A program made the position numbers and the translations under genes. Positions 50,106 to 58,996 of a DNA stretch of 64,000 nt are shown one piece after another. Every line of letters starts with the position of its first letter. Within the stretch, counting starts at the first letter, position 1. The notes beneath the pieces are model-generated. The model made no database searches and was not told the DNA's origin. It saw nothing but the letters and a program-made list of their open reading frames with translations. Source of the stretch: Actinomycetota bacterium (GTDB taxonomy: Bacteria; Actinomycetota; Acidimicrobiia; Acidimicrobiales; CADCSY01); the NCBI GenBank assembly GCA_004366205.1, contig SIRW01000019.1, positions 54,821 to 118,820 of the forward strand, in the 5' to 3' direction.

Positions 50106-50321
50106 CTAGTGAGCGGCGGGCGCCCGACCCCGCGGCGGCTTGGTGACCTTGCCGGCGCGGATGCAGCCCGTGCAGACGTGCAGGCGGCGGGGCGCGCCGT
50201 CCACCAGCGCGCGCACGCGCTGGATGTTCGGGTTCCAGCGGCGCTTCGTCCGCCGGTGTGAGTGGCTGATCTGCATGCCGAAGCCCGGCTTCTTGCCGCA
50301 GACGTCGCACACCGCTGCCAT
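50106..50321 (-). CDS. rpmB: 50S ribosomal protein L28
   Basis: MAAVCDVCGKKPGFGMQISHSHRRTKRRWNPNIQRVRALVDGAPRRLHVCTGCIRAGKV. Confidence 0.96.
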   Translation of the reverse strand: MAAVCDVCGKKPGFGMQISHSHRRTKRRWNPNIQRVRALVDGAPRRLHVCTGCIRAGKVTKPPRGRAPAAH

Positions 50322-50437
50322 GACGCGCACCTTCCAGGGAGGCCTGACGGGACCGGGAGACTGTAGCAGCACACCCCGGTCGATCCCACCTCGGCCGATC
50401 CGTCCCGGGGCCGAGCCGGACCGTAGGATGCTCGACC

Positions 50438-52081
50438 GTGACGACCGTGGAGCGCCTGTCCGCCGATCACCTCCGGCTGGTCGTCGCGACCTACCGGGAC
50501 GCCCTGCGCGCCCACCAGGACAGCATCAACCGCCTCAACGTCTACCCGGTGCCCGACGGGGACACGGGCACGAACATGGCGCTCACGATCGAGTCGGTCG
50601 TCTCCGAGCTCGACGCCGCCGGGCCTTCGATGGCGGAGGTGTGCCGGGCGATCGGCCACGGCTCGCTCATGGGGGCCCGGGGGAACTCAGGAGTCATCCT
50701 CTCCCAGATCCTGCGCGGCATCGCCACGACGGTCCGCGACACCGACGCGATCGGTCCCGCCGACCTCGTCACCGCCCTCGCGGCCGCCACCGATGGCGCG
50801 TACGGGGCTGTCATGCGACCTGTGGAGGGCACGATCCTCACCGTCGTGCGGGAGGCGGCGGAAGCGGCCGCAGCCCTCGACGGCGAGCGCGCCGGGCTCG
50901 TCGACGTGCTCGACGCCGCCCGCGACGCGGGCCGCGACGCCCTGGCGCGCACCCCGGACCTGCTGCCCGTGCTGGCCGAGGCCGGCGTGGTGGACGCCGG
51001 GGGCGCGGGCTTCCTGCTGCTCCTCGACGCCGCCCTCCACGTCACCGCGGGCCGCCCGCTGCCCGAGCCCGAGCCGGTGGCCACGCCCGCCGTGGTGAGC
51101 CACGCCGGCGCAGGCCCCGACGGGGACGCCGTCGGGGACCTGCGCTATGAGGTCATGTACTTCCTCGAGGCGCCCGACGAGGCCATCCCGGCCTTCAAGG
51201 AGGTGTGGGCCGGCATCGGCGACTCGATCGTGGTGGTCGGCGGTGACGGAGTCTGGAACTGCCACATCCACACCGACGACATCGGCGCCGCCATCGAGGC
51301 GGCGCTCGACTGCGGCCGGCCCCGCGACATCCGGGTCGAGGACCTCGCCGAGCAGGTCGAGGAGGAGCGGTGGGTGCGGGAGGGCGCGGCGGCCAGCACT
51401 GATCCGGGGCTGCCCCTCGAGCCCGTGCCGACCGGGGTCGTCGCCGTGGGCACGGGCGACGGCGTCAAGCGCATCTTCCGTTCGCTGGGGGTCCACGCCG
51501 TGGTCGCCGGCGGTCAGTCGATGAACCCGTCCACCGCGCAGATGCTCGAGGCCGTCGAGGCCACGCCCGCCGAGCAGGTCGTGATCCTCCCGAACAACAA
51601 GAACATCATCCCGGTCGCCGAGCAGGTCGACGGGCTGACCGCCAAGACCGTGCGGGTCGTCCCCACGACGGGGATCGCCGAGGGGTTCGCCGCGCTGCTG
51701 GCCTACGACCCCCAGAGCACCGTCGACGCCAACCAGGCCGCCATGGCCGAGGCGGCGTCCGCGGTGGTGGCGGGCGAGGTCACTCAGGCGGTGCGGGACA
51801 GCACGTGGGACGGCGGCCCGATCCGCCAGGGCGACTTCATCGGGCTCACCCGCTCGGGCATCCGGGCGGCCGATGCCACGCTGGTGGGCGCCACCTGCGC
51901 CCTGCTCGACGCCATCGTCGGTGACGACCACGAGCTGGTCACCCTGATCGAGGGCGACGGGGCCACGCCCGCCGACACCCGGGCCGTGCGCGAGTGGCTC
52001 GCCGAGAAGCGCCCCGCCGTCGAGGTCGAGGTGCACCGGGGCGGCCAGCCCCTGTACCCGTACCTCGTCGGCGTGGAGTAG
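50438..52081 (+). CDS. DAK2 domain-containing protein (FakA-like)
   Basis: HQDSINRLNVYPVPDGDTGTNMALTIESV; GARGNSGVILSQILRG; EVMYFLEAPDEAIPAFKEVW; NNKNIIPVAEQV. Confidence 0.94.
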   Translation: MTTVERLSADHLRLVVATYRDALRAHQDSINRLNVYPVPDGDTGTNMALTIESVVSELDAAGPSMAEVCRAIGHGSLMGARGNSGVILSQILRGIATTVRDTDAIGPADLVTALAAATDGAYGAVMRPVEGTILTVVREAAEAAAALDGERAGLVDVLDAARDAGRDALARTPDLLPVLAEAGVVDAGGAGFLLLLDAALHVTAGRPLPEPEPVATPAVVSHAGAGPDGDAVGDLRYEVMYFLEAPDEAIPAFKEVWAGIGDSIVVVGGDGVWNCHIHTDDIGAAIEAALDCGRPRDIRVEDLAEQVEEERWVREGAAASTDPGLPLEPVPTGVVAVGTGDGVKRIFRSLGVHAVVAGGQSMNPSTAQMLEAVEATPAEQVVILPNNKNIIPVAEQVDGLTAKTVRVVPTTGIAEGFAALLAYDPQSTVDANQAAMAEAASAVVAGEVTQAVRDSTWDGGPIRQGDFIGLTRSGIRAADATLVGATCALLDAIVGDDHELVTLIEGDGATPADTRAVREWLAEKRPAVEVEVHRGGQPLYPYLVGVE

Positions 52082-52092
52082 GGAGGCGGGTC

Positions 52093-54228
52093 ATCCGCCG
52101 GCTCCGGCAGCTGGCCGGCATCCCGGTCGACGCCCTCGAGGGCGTGGGGCCCAAGAAGCGGGCGGGCCTGGCCGAGATCGGCGTGACCGCCGTGCTCGAC
52201 CTGCTGCTCCACTACCCCCGGCGGTACCTCGACCGCACGAACCAGCGCTCGATCGCCGAGCTCGTGGTGGGGGAGGAGGCCATGGTGCTCGCCACGGTGC
52301 GCCGGTCGCAGCTGATCCGCACCCGGTCCCGCCGGCAGATGGTGCAGGTCGACGTCGGCGACGAGTCCGGCCGGCTGCGCTGCACGTTCTTCAACCAGCC
52401 CTGGCGCGCCCGGCAGCTGCGGGAGGGCACGACCGCCGTGTTCTTCGGCAAGGTCGACAGCTTCCGGGGCCAGCGCCAGATGACCAACCCGGTCGTGGAC
52501 CTGGTCGGCGACCGCACCGGGCGCATCGTCCCCGTCTACCCGCAGAGCGAGAAGGCGGGGCTCACGACGTGGGAGATCGGCACGTGGGTGGAGGAGGCGC
52601 TCGAGCGCGCCGGGGAGCTCGCCGACCCGGTCCCCGACGCGGTGCTCGACCGGTTCGGGCTGCTCGACCGCACCGCCGCGTTCCGGGGCGTGCACCTTCC
52701 GGGGTCCGAGGCCGAGTGGCGGGCGGCCCGCACCCGGCTCGCGTTCGACGAGCTGCTCCGCATCCAGGTCGCGCTCGTTCGTCGCAAGCGGGAGATCGAG
52801 CGCACCGCCCTCGGCGTCGCCCACGACACCGGCGGCGAGCTGCTCCGCCGCTTCCGTGCCGCCCTGCCCTTCCCCCTCACCGGGGCCCAGGAGCGGGCGA
52901 TCGGCCAGATCCTCAGCGACCTGGCCAGCCCCGTGCCCATGCACCGGCTGCTCCAGGGCGACGTCGGGGCGGGGAAGACGGTCGTGGCGGTCGCCGCCCT
53001 GCTCGTCGCCGTCGAGGGCGGCCACCAGGGCGCGCTCATGGCGCCGACCGAGGTGCTCGCCGAGCAGCACCACCTGGGCATCAGCGCGCTGCTCGAGGGC
53101 TTCACCGTGCCCGACGCCGGCAGCCTGCTCGGCGACCGGCCCCTCCGGGTCGAGCTGCTCACCAACCGCACGACCGGGACGGAGCGCCAGCGGATCACCG
53201 CCGCCGTGGCGAGCGGCGAGGCCGACATCGTGGTCGGCACCCACGCCCTCATCCAGGAGGCCATCGCCTTCCGGTCGCTCGGCGTCGCCGTCATCGACGA
53301 GCAGCACCGGTTCGGCGTCGAGCAGCGGGCGGCTCTGCGGGCCAAGTCGGCGGGCGAGGCCGTGCCCGACGTGCTGGTCATGACGGCCACGCCCATCCCG
53401 CGCACGGCCGCCATGACGGTCTACGGCGATCTCGACGTCAGCGTGCTCGACGAGCTGCCCCCGGGCCGGACCCCCATCCGGACCCGGTGGGCGCGGGGGC
53501 CGCTCGACGAGGAGGCGGCCTGGCAACGGGTGCGCGAGGAGGTCGCCGCCGGCCGGCAGGCCTACGTGGTCTGCCCGCTCATCGAGGAGAGCGACAAGCT
53601 GCAGGTGCGGTCGGCGGAGGAGACCCACGCCGAGCTCGCCGCCGGCGAGCTGGCCGGGTTGCGGCTCGGGTTGCTGCACGGGCGGGTGCCGCCCCGCGAC
53701 CGGGAGCAGGTCATGACCGCGTTCCGGGCCGGCGAGCTGGACGTGCTCGTCGCCACGACCGTCATCGAGGTCGGCGTCGACGTGCCCAACGCCACCGTGA
53801 TGGTGATCCTCGACGCCGACCGGTTCGGCATCGCCCAGCTCCACCAGCTTCGCGGCCGCGTCGGGCGGGGTGGCGAGCAGTCGTGGTGCTTCCTGTTCGG
53901 CGCGGGCGACACGCCCGAGGGCGAGGCCCGGCTGCGGGCGGTCGAGGCGACGACGGACGGCTTCGCGCTCGCCGAGACCGATCTCGACCTGCGCGGGGAG
54001 GGGACCATCCTCGGGCGCCGTCAGAAGGGACGCAGCGACCTCAAGCTGGCGTCGCTGAAGCGGGACCGCGAGTGGATCGAGCGGGCCCGGGAGGTGGCGT
54101 TCGAGCTGGTCGACGCCGACCCCGACCTCGCCGGGCACCCGCTGCTCGCCGACGAGGTCGACCTGTTCCTCGGCCCGGGTGAGGACGAGGAGGACGAGGC
54201 CCGCGCCGAGTGGCTCTTCAAGTCCTGA
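52093..54228 (+). CDS. recG: ATP-dependent DNA helicase RecG (start uncertain; possibly ATC/GTC, otherwise GTG at 51994)
   Basis: LAGIPVDALEGVGPKKRAGLAEIGVTAVLDLLLHYPRRYLDRT; LLQGDVGAGKTVVAVAALL; TATPIPRTAAMTVYGDLDVSVLDELPPGR. Confidence 0.95.
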   Translation: MRRLRQLAGIPVDALEGVGPKKRAGLAEIGVTAVLDLLLHYPRRYLDRTNQRSIAELVVGEEAMVLATVRRSQLIRTRSRRQMVQVDVGDESGRLRCTFFNQPWRARQLREGTTAVFFGKVDSFRGQRQMTNPVVDLVGDRTGRIVPVYPQSEKAGLTTWEIGTWVEEALERAGELADPVPDAVLDRFGLLDRTAAFRGVHLPGSEAEWRAARTRLAFDELLRIQVALVRRKREIERTALGVAHDTGGELLRRFRAALPFPLTGAQERAIGQILSDLASPVPMHRLLQGDVGAGKTVVAVAALLVAVEGGHQGALMAPTEVLAEQHHLGISALLEGFTVPDAGSLLGDRPLRVELLTNRTTGTERQRITAAVASGEADIVVGTHALIQEAIAFRSLGVAVIDEQHRFGVEQRAALRAKSAGEAVPDVLVMTATPIPRTAAMTVYGDLDVSVLDELPPGRTPIRTRWARGPLDEEAAWQRVREEVAAGRQAYVVCPLIEESDKLQVRSAEETHAELAAGELAGLRLGLLHGRVPPRDREQVMTAFRAGELDVLVATTVIEVGVDVPNATVMVILDADRFGIAQLHQLRGRVGRGGEQSWCFLFGAGDTPEGEARLRAVEATTDGFALAETDLDLRGEGTILGRRQKGRSDLKLASLKRDREWIERAREVAFELVDADPDLAGHPLLADEVDLFLGPGEDEEDEARAEWLFKS

Positions 54229-54678
54229 TCACCCGCCGGGCCCGCCGGTGAAGCGGCAGTTGTGCCGGGGGGTGGTGACCGTCGCCGTCACCGAGCCGGC
54301 GCTGCGCCACCAGCCCGCCGTGGCCACGACGCGGTAGGTGTGGGTCGCCTGCCAGCTACTGGTGGTGTCGACGAAGCGCGTGACGGACGCGTTCGTCACC
54401 AGCCCGATCGTCTGCTCCGGGCTGCCGTCGACGGAGCGCCTGACCTCGTAGCCGTCGGCGAAGCCCGACCCCGTCGGGATCCAGTCGAGCACGACCTCGA
54501 CGAGCTGGTTCTGCCGGCAGGTGCCGATCGTGGCGGTCAGCGCGGCGGGATCTGCGAGCACCGCGGTCGAGTAGGTCGTGCCCGTGCCGGCGGGTGCGGT
54601 GAAGGCACCGAGGGCGCTGGCGGGGACGGCCAGGACCACAACGGCGCATGCGGCGAGAAGGGCGGATCTACGCCGCAT
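54229..54678 (-). CDS. Secreted fibronectin-type-III-like protein
   Basis: MRRRSALLAACAVVVLAVPASALGAFTAPAGTGTTYSTAVL...VVLDWIPTGSGFADGYEVRRSVDGSPEQ...THTYRVVATAGWW. Confidence 0.7.
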   Translation of the reverse strand: MRRRSALLAACAVVVLAVPASALGAFTAPAGTGTTYSTAVLADPAALTATIGTCRQNQLVEVVLDWIPTGSGFADGYEVRRSVDGSPEQTIGLVTNASVTRFVDTTSSWQATHTYRVVATAGWWRSAGSVTATVTTPRHNCRFTGGPGG

Positions 54679-55186
54679 CGGCAACCGCCGGCCGCGCTGC
54701 CCAGATCGCCCGCAGGCCCAGCAGGACGAACAGGATGGCGCCGGTCACGAGGACGCCCATGCGCGCCGCGGGGCTCCGGGACCACACCAGGGCGGCCCCC
54801 ACGGCCGGGACGGTCCGGCGGACCGTCCACACGATGTCGTCCTCGAGCCGCAGCGTCCATGGGTCCGGGGTGCGGGCCGCGTCGCCGCGGGTCCGCACCA
54901 CCGGCCGGTCGCCGCGCTCGAGCACCTCGACGACCCGGTGGACCGTGAGGCGTCCGTCGTCGGGCGCGTGGAACACGAGGACCTGTCCGGTCTCGACCGA
55001 CCGGGCGGGCTTGGGCGTGGCGACGACGAGATCGTCCTGCTGGATGGCGGGACGCATGCTCCCGCTCACGACGTGGACGACACGCCACTGGTCGGTCGCC
55101 AGGCCCGCGGCCACCGCGGTCGTGAGGGTGGCGGTCACCACCAGCGCCAGCGTCGCGAAGCGGGTCGTGGTCGTGCGGGTGCGCAT
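54668..55186 (-). CDS. Signal peptidase I, SipW/S26B type
   Basis: WRVVHVVSGSMRPAIQQDDLVVATPKPARSVETGQVLVFHAPDDGRLTVHRVVEVLERGD; TM helices at both ends. Confidence 0.9.
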   Translation of the reverse strand: MRTRTTTTRFATLALVVTATLTTAVAAGLATDQWRVVHVVSGSMRPAIQQDDLVVATPKPARSVETGQVLVFHAPDDGRLTVHRVVEVLERGDRPVVRTRGDAARTPDPWTLRLEDDIVWTVRRTVPAVGAALVWSRSPAARMGVLVTGAILFVLLGLRAIWAARPAVADAA

Positions 55187-55262
55187 CGGCGATACCTCCG
55201 TCCGGCTGCGGCCAGGCCGGTGGGCGGGGCCGTCCCTGCGCGCCAACCCCGCCCGGTGGGCC

Positions 55263-55817
55263 TCAGCGGCTGGTGACCTCCCGCTGGACGGCGGTGAACG
55301 TGTACTCGATCGTCGAGGTCAGGCCCTGCTTGTCGTTGCCGGCCTCGCTCGGCAGCGAGACCGTCACCCGCAAGTGGGTCGTGGCGCCGGCGTCGAGGTT
55401 CACGTTGGCGAGCGCGCGGCCGCTCCCGACGATCGGCGCCTCCGCCAGCGCCACCTGCTGGTCACCGGCGCACGCGTACGTGAACACCCCGCCGGCCCCG
55501 GTCTCGTCCCAGGGCTGCGAGCACACGTCCACCCGCACCTGCAGGCCCTCGGCCGCGTCGGTGTCGAGCGCCGAGCTCGTGGTCGCCGCGGTGTCGAGCG
55601 TGATGCCGGCCAGGGCGACGGTGCCGCCGTGGACCAGGTCGACCGCCCGCTGCACGGTGTCGCCGGGGGCCAGGTCGCCGGCCCCGAGGCTGAGCGTGCT
55701 GTTCTCGCCGAGCGTGAGCTCCAGCGTCCCGCTCCCGAGTTGCTGGCTGGCGTTCGCCGTCGCCGTGAACCCGGCGTAGGCGCCCAGGCCCACGAGGGCC
55801 GCGGCGACCAGGCACAA
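55263..55817 (-). CDS. TasA/camelysin-like SipW-dependent secreted protein (N-terminal reading frame unresolved)
   Basis: CLVAAALVGLGAYAGFTATANASQQLGSGTLELTLGENSTLSLGAGDLAPGDTVQR...LRVTVSLPSEAGNDKQGLTSTIEYTFTAVQRE. Confidence 0.75.
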   Translation of the reverse strand: MCLVAAALVGLGAYAGFTATANASQQLGSGTLELTLGENSTLSLGAGDLAPGDTVQRAVDLVHGGTVALAGITLDTAATTSSALDTDAAEGLQVRVDVCSQPWDETGAGGVFTYACAGDQQVALAEAPIVGSGRALANVNLDAGATTHLRVTVSLPSEAGNDKQGLTSTIEYTFTAVQREVTSR

Positions 55818-56116
55818 CGCGGCCGACAGGCCGAGTCGCCTGGCCGTGCTGGCCGGACTGGCGCGGTGCTGCGTGCTGCTCCATGTTCAATCCTCCCGGA
55901 TCGGCTCTGTCCGTGAGGCCCCGCTTGCGGACCCCTCCTTGCCCGCACGATCCGTGAGGGATCGTGACGCCATGTGGTATCGGTCACACGGGTTGTTGAT
56001 CTCCATGAGCCGGATGGCCTGTTCTGGGACCCGCCGATCGGGCTAGTACCGGGGGGCGAACGGTGTGTGGCGGGGACGCTGGAGCCGAGTCGGCGAGACC
56101 GGCAGAGCCGGCAGGA

Positions 56117-56533
56117 TCAGGACAGACGAGCCCGGATCTCTCCCGCCTGCTCCTCGAGCACGGTCCGCTGGGCGGGTCGGCGCTCGACGACGAGGCGGAG
56201 GCCGTCGCCGGTGTACCGGGGCAGCACGTGGAGGTGCAGGTGGAACACGGTCTGGAAGGCGACCGCGCCCGTCGCCTGCAGGAGGTTCACGCCGTCGGCG
56301 CCGAAGGCCTCGACGGCGGCCCGGGCCACCGCCTGGGCGCTTCGGGTCACGGCGAGGAGGTCGTCGACGGGCGCGTCGAGGAGATCCCGACAGTGGGCCC
56401 GGGGAACGACGAGGGCGTGGCCCCGGGTGAGCGGGAAGATGTCCATGAACGCGACGGTGCGATCGTCCTCGTGCACGATGCTGGCCGGAGCCCGGCCGGC
56501 CACGATGTCGCAGAACACGCAGGCGTCGGTCAC
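56117..56533 (-). CDS. HIT family protein
   Basis: CVFCDIVAGRAPASIVHEDDRTVAFMDIFPLTRGHALVVPRAH; TVFHLHLHVLPR. Confidence 0.95.
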   Translation of the reverse strand: MTDACVFCDIVAGRAPASIVHEDDRTVAFMDIFPLTRGHALVVPRAHCRDLLDAPVDDLLAVTRSAQAVARAAVEAFGADGVNLLQATGAVAFQTVFHLHLHVLPRYTGDGLRLVVERRPAQRTVLEEQAGEIRARLS

Positions 56534-57291
56534 TTGGCGCCGCCCTCGCGCCGGGCGCGCTGGTGCTGGCCGAAGCGCTCGACGCCCGCCAGGAACCCGT
56601 CGGCGAACACGACCTCCTGCCCGAGCCGGTCCTCCATCGCCAGGCCCGCCTCCAACGAAAGACCGAGGCCGTCGTAGACCGCGCGGCGGTCGCTGACGAC
56701 GCACCGCCACGGGAAGGCCGCGATCTGCCCGGCGAGCTCGACGGCGGCGTCGAGGGCGGTGCCGTCGGGCACGAGCCGGTCGACCAGGCCGATGGCGTGC
56801 GCTTCCGGGGCCGGCACCTCCCGCCCGGTGAGGATGAGGTCGAGTGCCCGGCCCAGGCCCACGATGCGGGGCAGGCGCTGGGTGCCCCCGTCCATCAGCG
56901 GCACCCCCCAGCGCCGCTCGAGGCAGCCGAACCGAGCCGACTCGCCCGCGACCCGCAGATCGCACCAGCAGGCCAGCTCGAGCCCGCCGGCGACGCACCA
57001 GCCTTCGACGGCGGCGATCACCGGCTTCGAGAGCTGGAGCCGGGTGGGCCCGAGGGGGCCGCTCGGGCGGAAGCGGGGCAGGTCCTTCAGGTCGGCGCCG
57101 GCGCAGAACGCCGCGTCGTCCCCGGTCAGCACCGCCACGCGGGCGTCGTCGTCGGCCTCGAAGGCGAGCAGCTCGTCGTGCAGGCGCTGGGCGGTCTCGG
57201 AGTTGATGGCGTTGCGCCGCTCGGGCCTGCCGATGCGCACGACCCGCACCGCCCCGTCGCGCAGGGCCTGTCGGTCATCCCCGTCGGTCAT
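56530..57291 (-). CDS. Enoyl-CoA hydratase/isomerase family protein
   Basis: RIGRPERRNAINSETAQRLHDEL; DDAAFCAGADLKDLPRF; KPVIAAVEGWCVAGGLELACWCDLRVAGE. Confidence 0.92.
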   Translation of the reverse strand: MTDGDDRQALRDGAVRVVRIGRPERRNAINSETAQRLHDELLAFEADDDARVAVLTGDDAAFCAGADLKDLPRFRPSGPLGPTRLQLSKPVIAAVEGWCVAGGLELACWCDLRVAGESARFGCLERRWGVPLMDGGTQRLPRIVGLGRALDLILTGREVPAPEAHAIGLVDRLVPDGTALDAAVELAGQIAAFPWRCVVSDRRAVYDGLGLSLEAGLAMEDRLGQEVVFADGFLAGVERFGQHQRARREGGAK

Positions 57292-57334
57292 GACCGCCGA
57301 CGCTACCCCGCTCGCCGCGGCGCGCTGGCGGGCG

Positions 57335-57385
57335 CTTTCCGGACGCTGGATGCCCGTATGTGACGGTCGCGGTCCGGAAAGCGGA
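57335..57385. repeat. 51-bp palindromic intergenic element, copy 2
   Basis: CTTTCCGGACGCT...GTCCGGAAAGCGGA; 35/51 identical to 18729-18779 by manual alignment. Confidence 0.6.
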
Positions 57386-57412
57386 GGCGCTCCGGCGCTA
57401 GCGTCGCCGGGC

Positions 57413-57931
57413 ATGCGGGTGGTCGCCGGGACCGCGCGGGGACGGCGGCTGCGGTCCCCGGCCGGCCGGGACGTGCGCCCGACCTCGGACCGGGTGCGCG
57501 AAGCGGTCTTCAACGCCCTCGGCAGCCTCGGCGCCGTCGAGGGCGCCACCGTGCTCGACCTGTTCGCGGGCAGCGGGGCGCTCGGCGTCGAGGCGCTGTC
57601 GCGGGGGGCGGCGGCGGCCACCTTCGTCGACGACGACCCCCGGGCCCTCGCGGCCGTGCGGGCCAACCTCGACGCCACCGACCTGGCCGTTCGGGCGACG
57701 GTCGTGCGGTCCGAGGCCCTCGCGTTCCTGGCAACCGGTCCGGGTCCGTTCGACCTCGCCCTGTGCGATCCGCCCTACCGGTTCGACCGTTGGGGGGAGG
57801 TGTGGGCGGCCGTCCCCGCGGCGCTCGTCGTGGTCGAGTCCGACCGCGAGGTGGACCCACCCGGGGGCTGGGAAGTTCTCCGGGTCCGGCGATACGGCAG
57901 TACGGTGGTGACGTTCGCCGCCCGCCCATGA
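57413..57931 (+). CDS. rsmD: 16S rRNA (guanine(966)-N(2))-methyltransferase RsmD
   Basis: MRVVAGTARGRRLRSPAGRDVRPTSDRVREAVFNALGSLG...VLDLFAGSGALGVEALSRGA; LCDPPYRF. Confidence 0.95.
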   Translation: MRVVAGTARGRRLRSPAGRDVRPTSDRVREAVFNALGSLGAVEGATVLDLFAGSGALGVEALSRGAAAATFVDDDPRALAAVRANLDATDLAVRATVVRSEALAFLATGPGPFDLALCDPPYRFDRWGEVWAAVPAALVVVESDREVDPPGGWEVLRVRRYGSTVVTFAARP

Positions 57932-57950
57932 CGAAGGGTCTGCAAACGCC

Positions 57951-58430
57951 GTGACCACCGTGCTCTACCCCGGCTCGTTCGACCCCTTCCACAACGGCCA
58001 CCGAGAGATGGTCGAGACGGCGGCCTACCTGTTCGACGAGGTCGTCGTGGCCGCCATGCGCAACCCGCAGAAGGGCGAACCGCTCTTCTCCCTCGAGGAT
58101 CGCATGGCGCTCATCGAGGAGTCGCTCAGCCACCTCGACAACATCCGGGTCGTCAAGTTCTCGAGCCTGGTCGTGCACCTCGCCAAGGAGGTCGGCGCCC
58201 AGTTCATCATCAAGGGGTTGCGCGCCCCGTCGGACTTCGAGAACGAGATGGCCCAGGCCCAGATGAACCTCGCCGTGTCGGGGGTGCACACGCTGTTCAT
58301 CCCGTCGGCCTCGGCGAACTCGTTCATCGCGTCGAAGTTCGTGCGCGACATCGCCCGGTTCGGCGGCGACGTCAGCATGCTCGTGCCCGAGCCCGTGGCC
58401 AAGCGGCTCCAGGAGCGGTACGCCAAGTGA
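57951..58430 (+). CDS. coaD: Pantetheine-phosphate adenylyltransferase
   Basis: TTVLYPGSFDPFHNGHREMVETAAYLFDEVVVA...IIKGLRAPSDFENEMAQAQMN...SSKFVRDIARFGGDVS-like region. Confidence 0.96.
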   Translation: MTTVLYPGSFDPFHNGHREMVETAAYLFDEVVVAAMRNPQKGEPLFSLEDRMALIEESLSHLDNIRVVKFSSLVVHLAKEVGAQFIIKGLRAPSDFENEMAQAQMNLAVSGVHTLFIPSASANSFIASKFVRDIARFGGDVSMLVPEPVAKRLQERYAK

Positions 58431-58996
58431 GCGCCGGCGCCGACCCGCCCGGCCCCGGCGGCCTGCAGGGTCCCGACGCCGAGACCCTCATCCGGCGCGT
58501 GCACGAGCTGATCACCAACGCCCGACCGATGCCCCTGTCGGCGTCGGTCATGATCAACCGCGACGAGGTGCTCGAGCTGCTCGACGAGGCCATCACCCGC
58601 CTGCCCGAGGAGCTGCGCTCGGCCCGCTGGCTCCTGAAGGAGCGTGAGGAGTTCCTCGCCAAGGCCCGATCGGAGGCCGACGAGATCCTCGAGGCCGCGG
58701 CGGTGCGGGCCGAGCGCATGGTGCAGCGCACCGAGGTGGTGCGGGCCGCCCAGCAGACCGCCCGCCGCACGGTCGAGGAGGCCCAGGCCGAGGCCCGCCG
58801 CCTCCGCCACGAGTGCGAGGACTACTGCGATCAGAAGCTCGCCAGCTTCGAGATCATCCTCGACCGCACGCTGAAGACGGTCCAGGCCGGGCGCGAGCGG
58901 CTGCAGGCCGCGCCGCTGCCCGACGCCGCGCCCGATGGCGAGCCCGCCGGCGACGCAGAAGAGGAAGGCGGGCTGTTCGACCAGGACGAGGCGTGA
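58427..58996 (+). CDS. Coiled-coil protein (ATP synthase F0 subunit B-like / DivIVA-like region)
   Basis: AETLIRRVHELITNARPMPLSASVMINRDEVLELLDEAITRLPEELRSARWLLKEREEFLAKARSEADEILEAA...; conserved position between coaD and yceD. Confidence 0.7.
   Translation: MSAGADPPGPGGLQGPDAETLIRRVHELITNARPMPLSASVMINRDEVLELLDEAITRLPEELRSARWLLKEREEFLAKARSEADEILEAAAVRAERMVQRTEVVRAAQQTARRTVEEAQAEARRLRHECEDYCDQKLASFEIILDRTLKTVQAGRERLQAAPLPDAAPDGEPAGDAEEEGGLFDQDEA

Noticed and set aside
51784-54138. 784-aa minus-strand ORF opposite recG
   Set aside because: Antisense shadow of recG; no recognisable domain.
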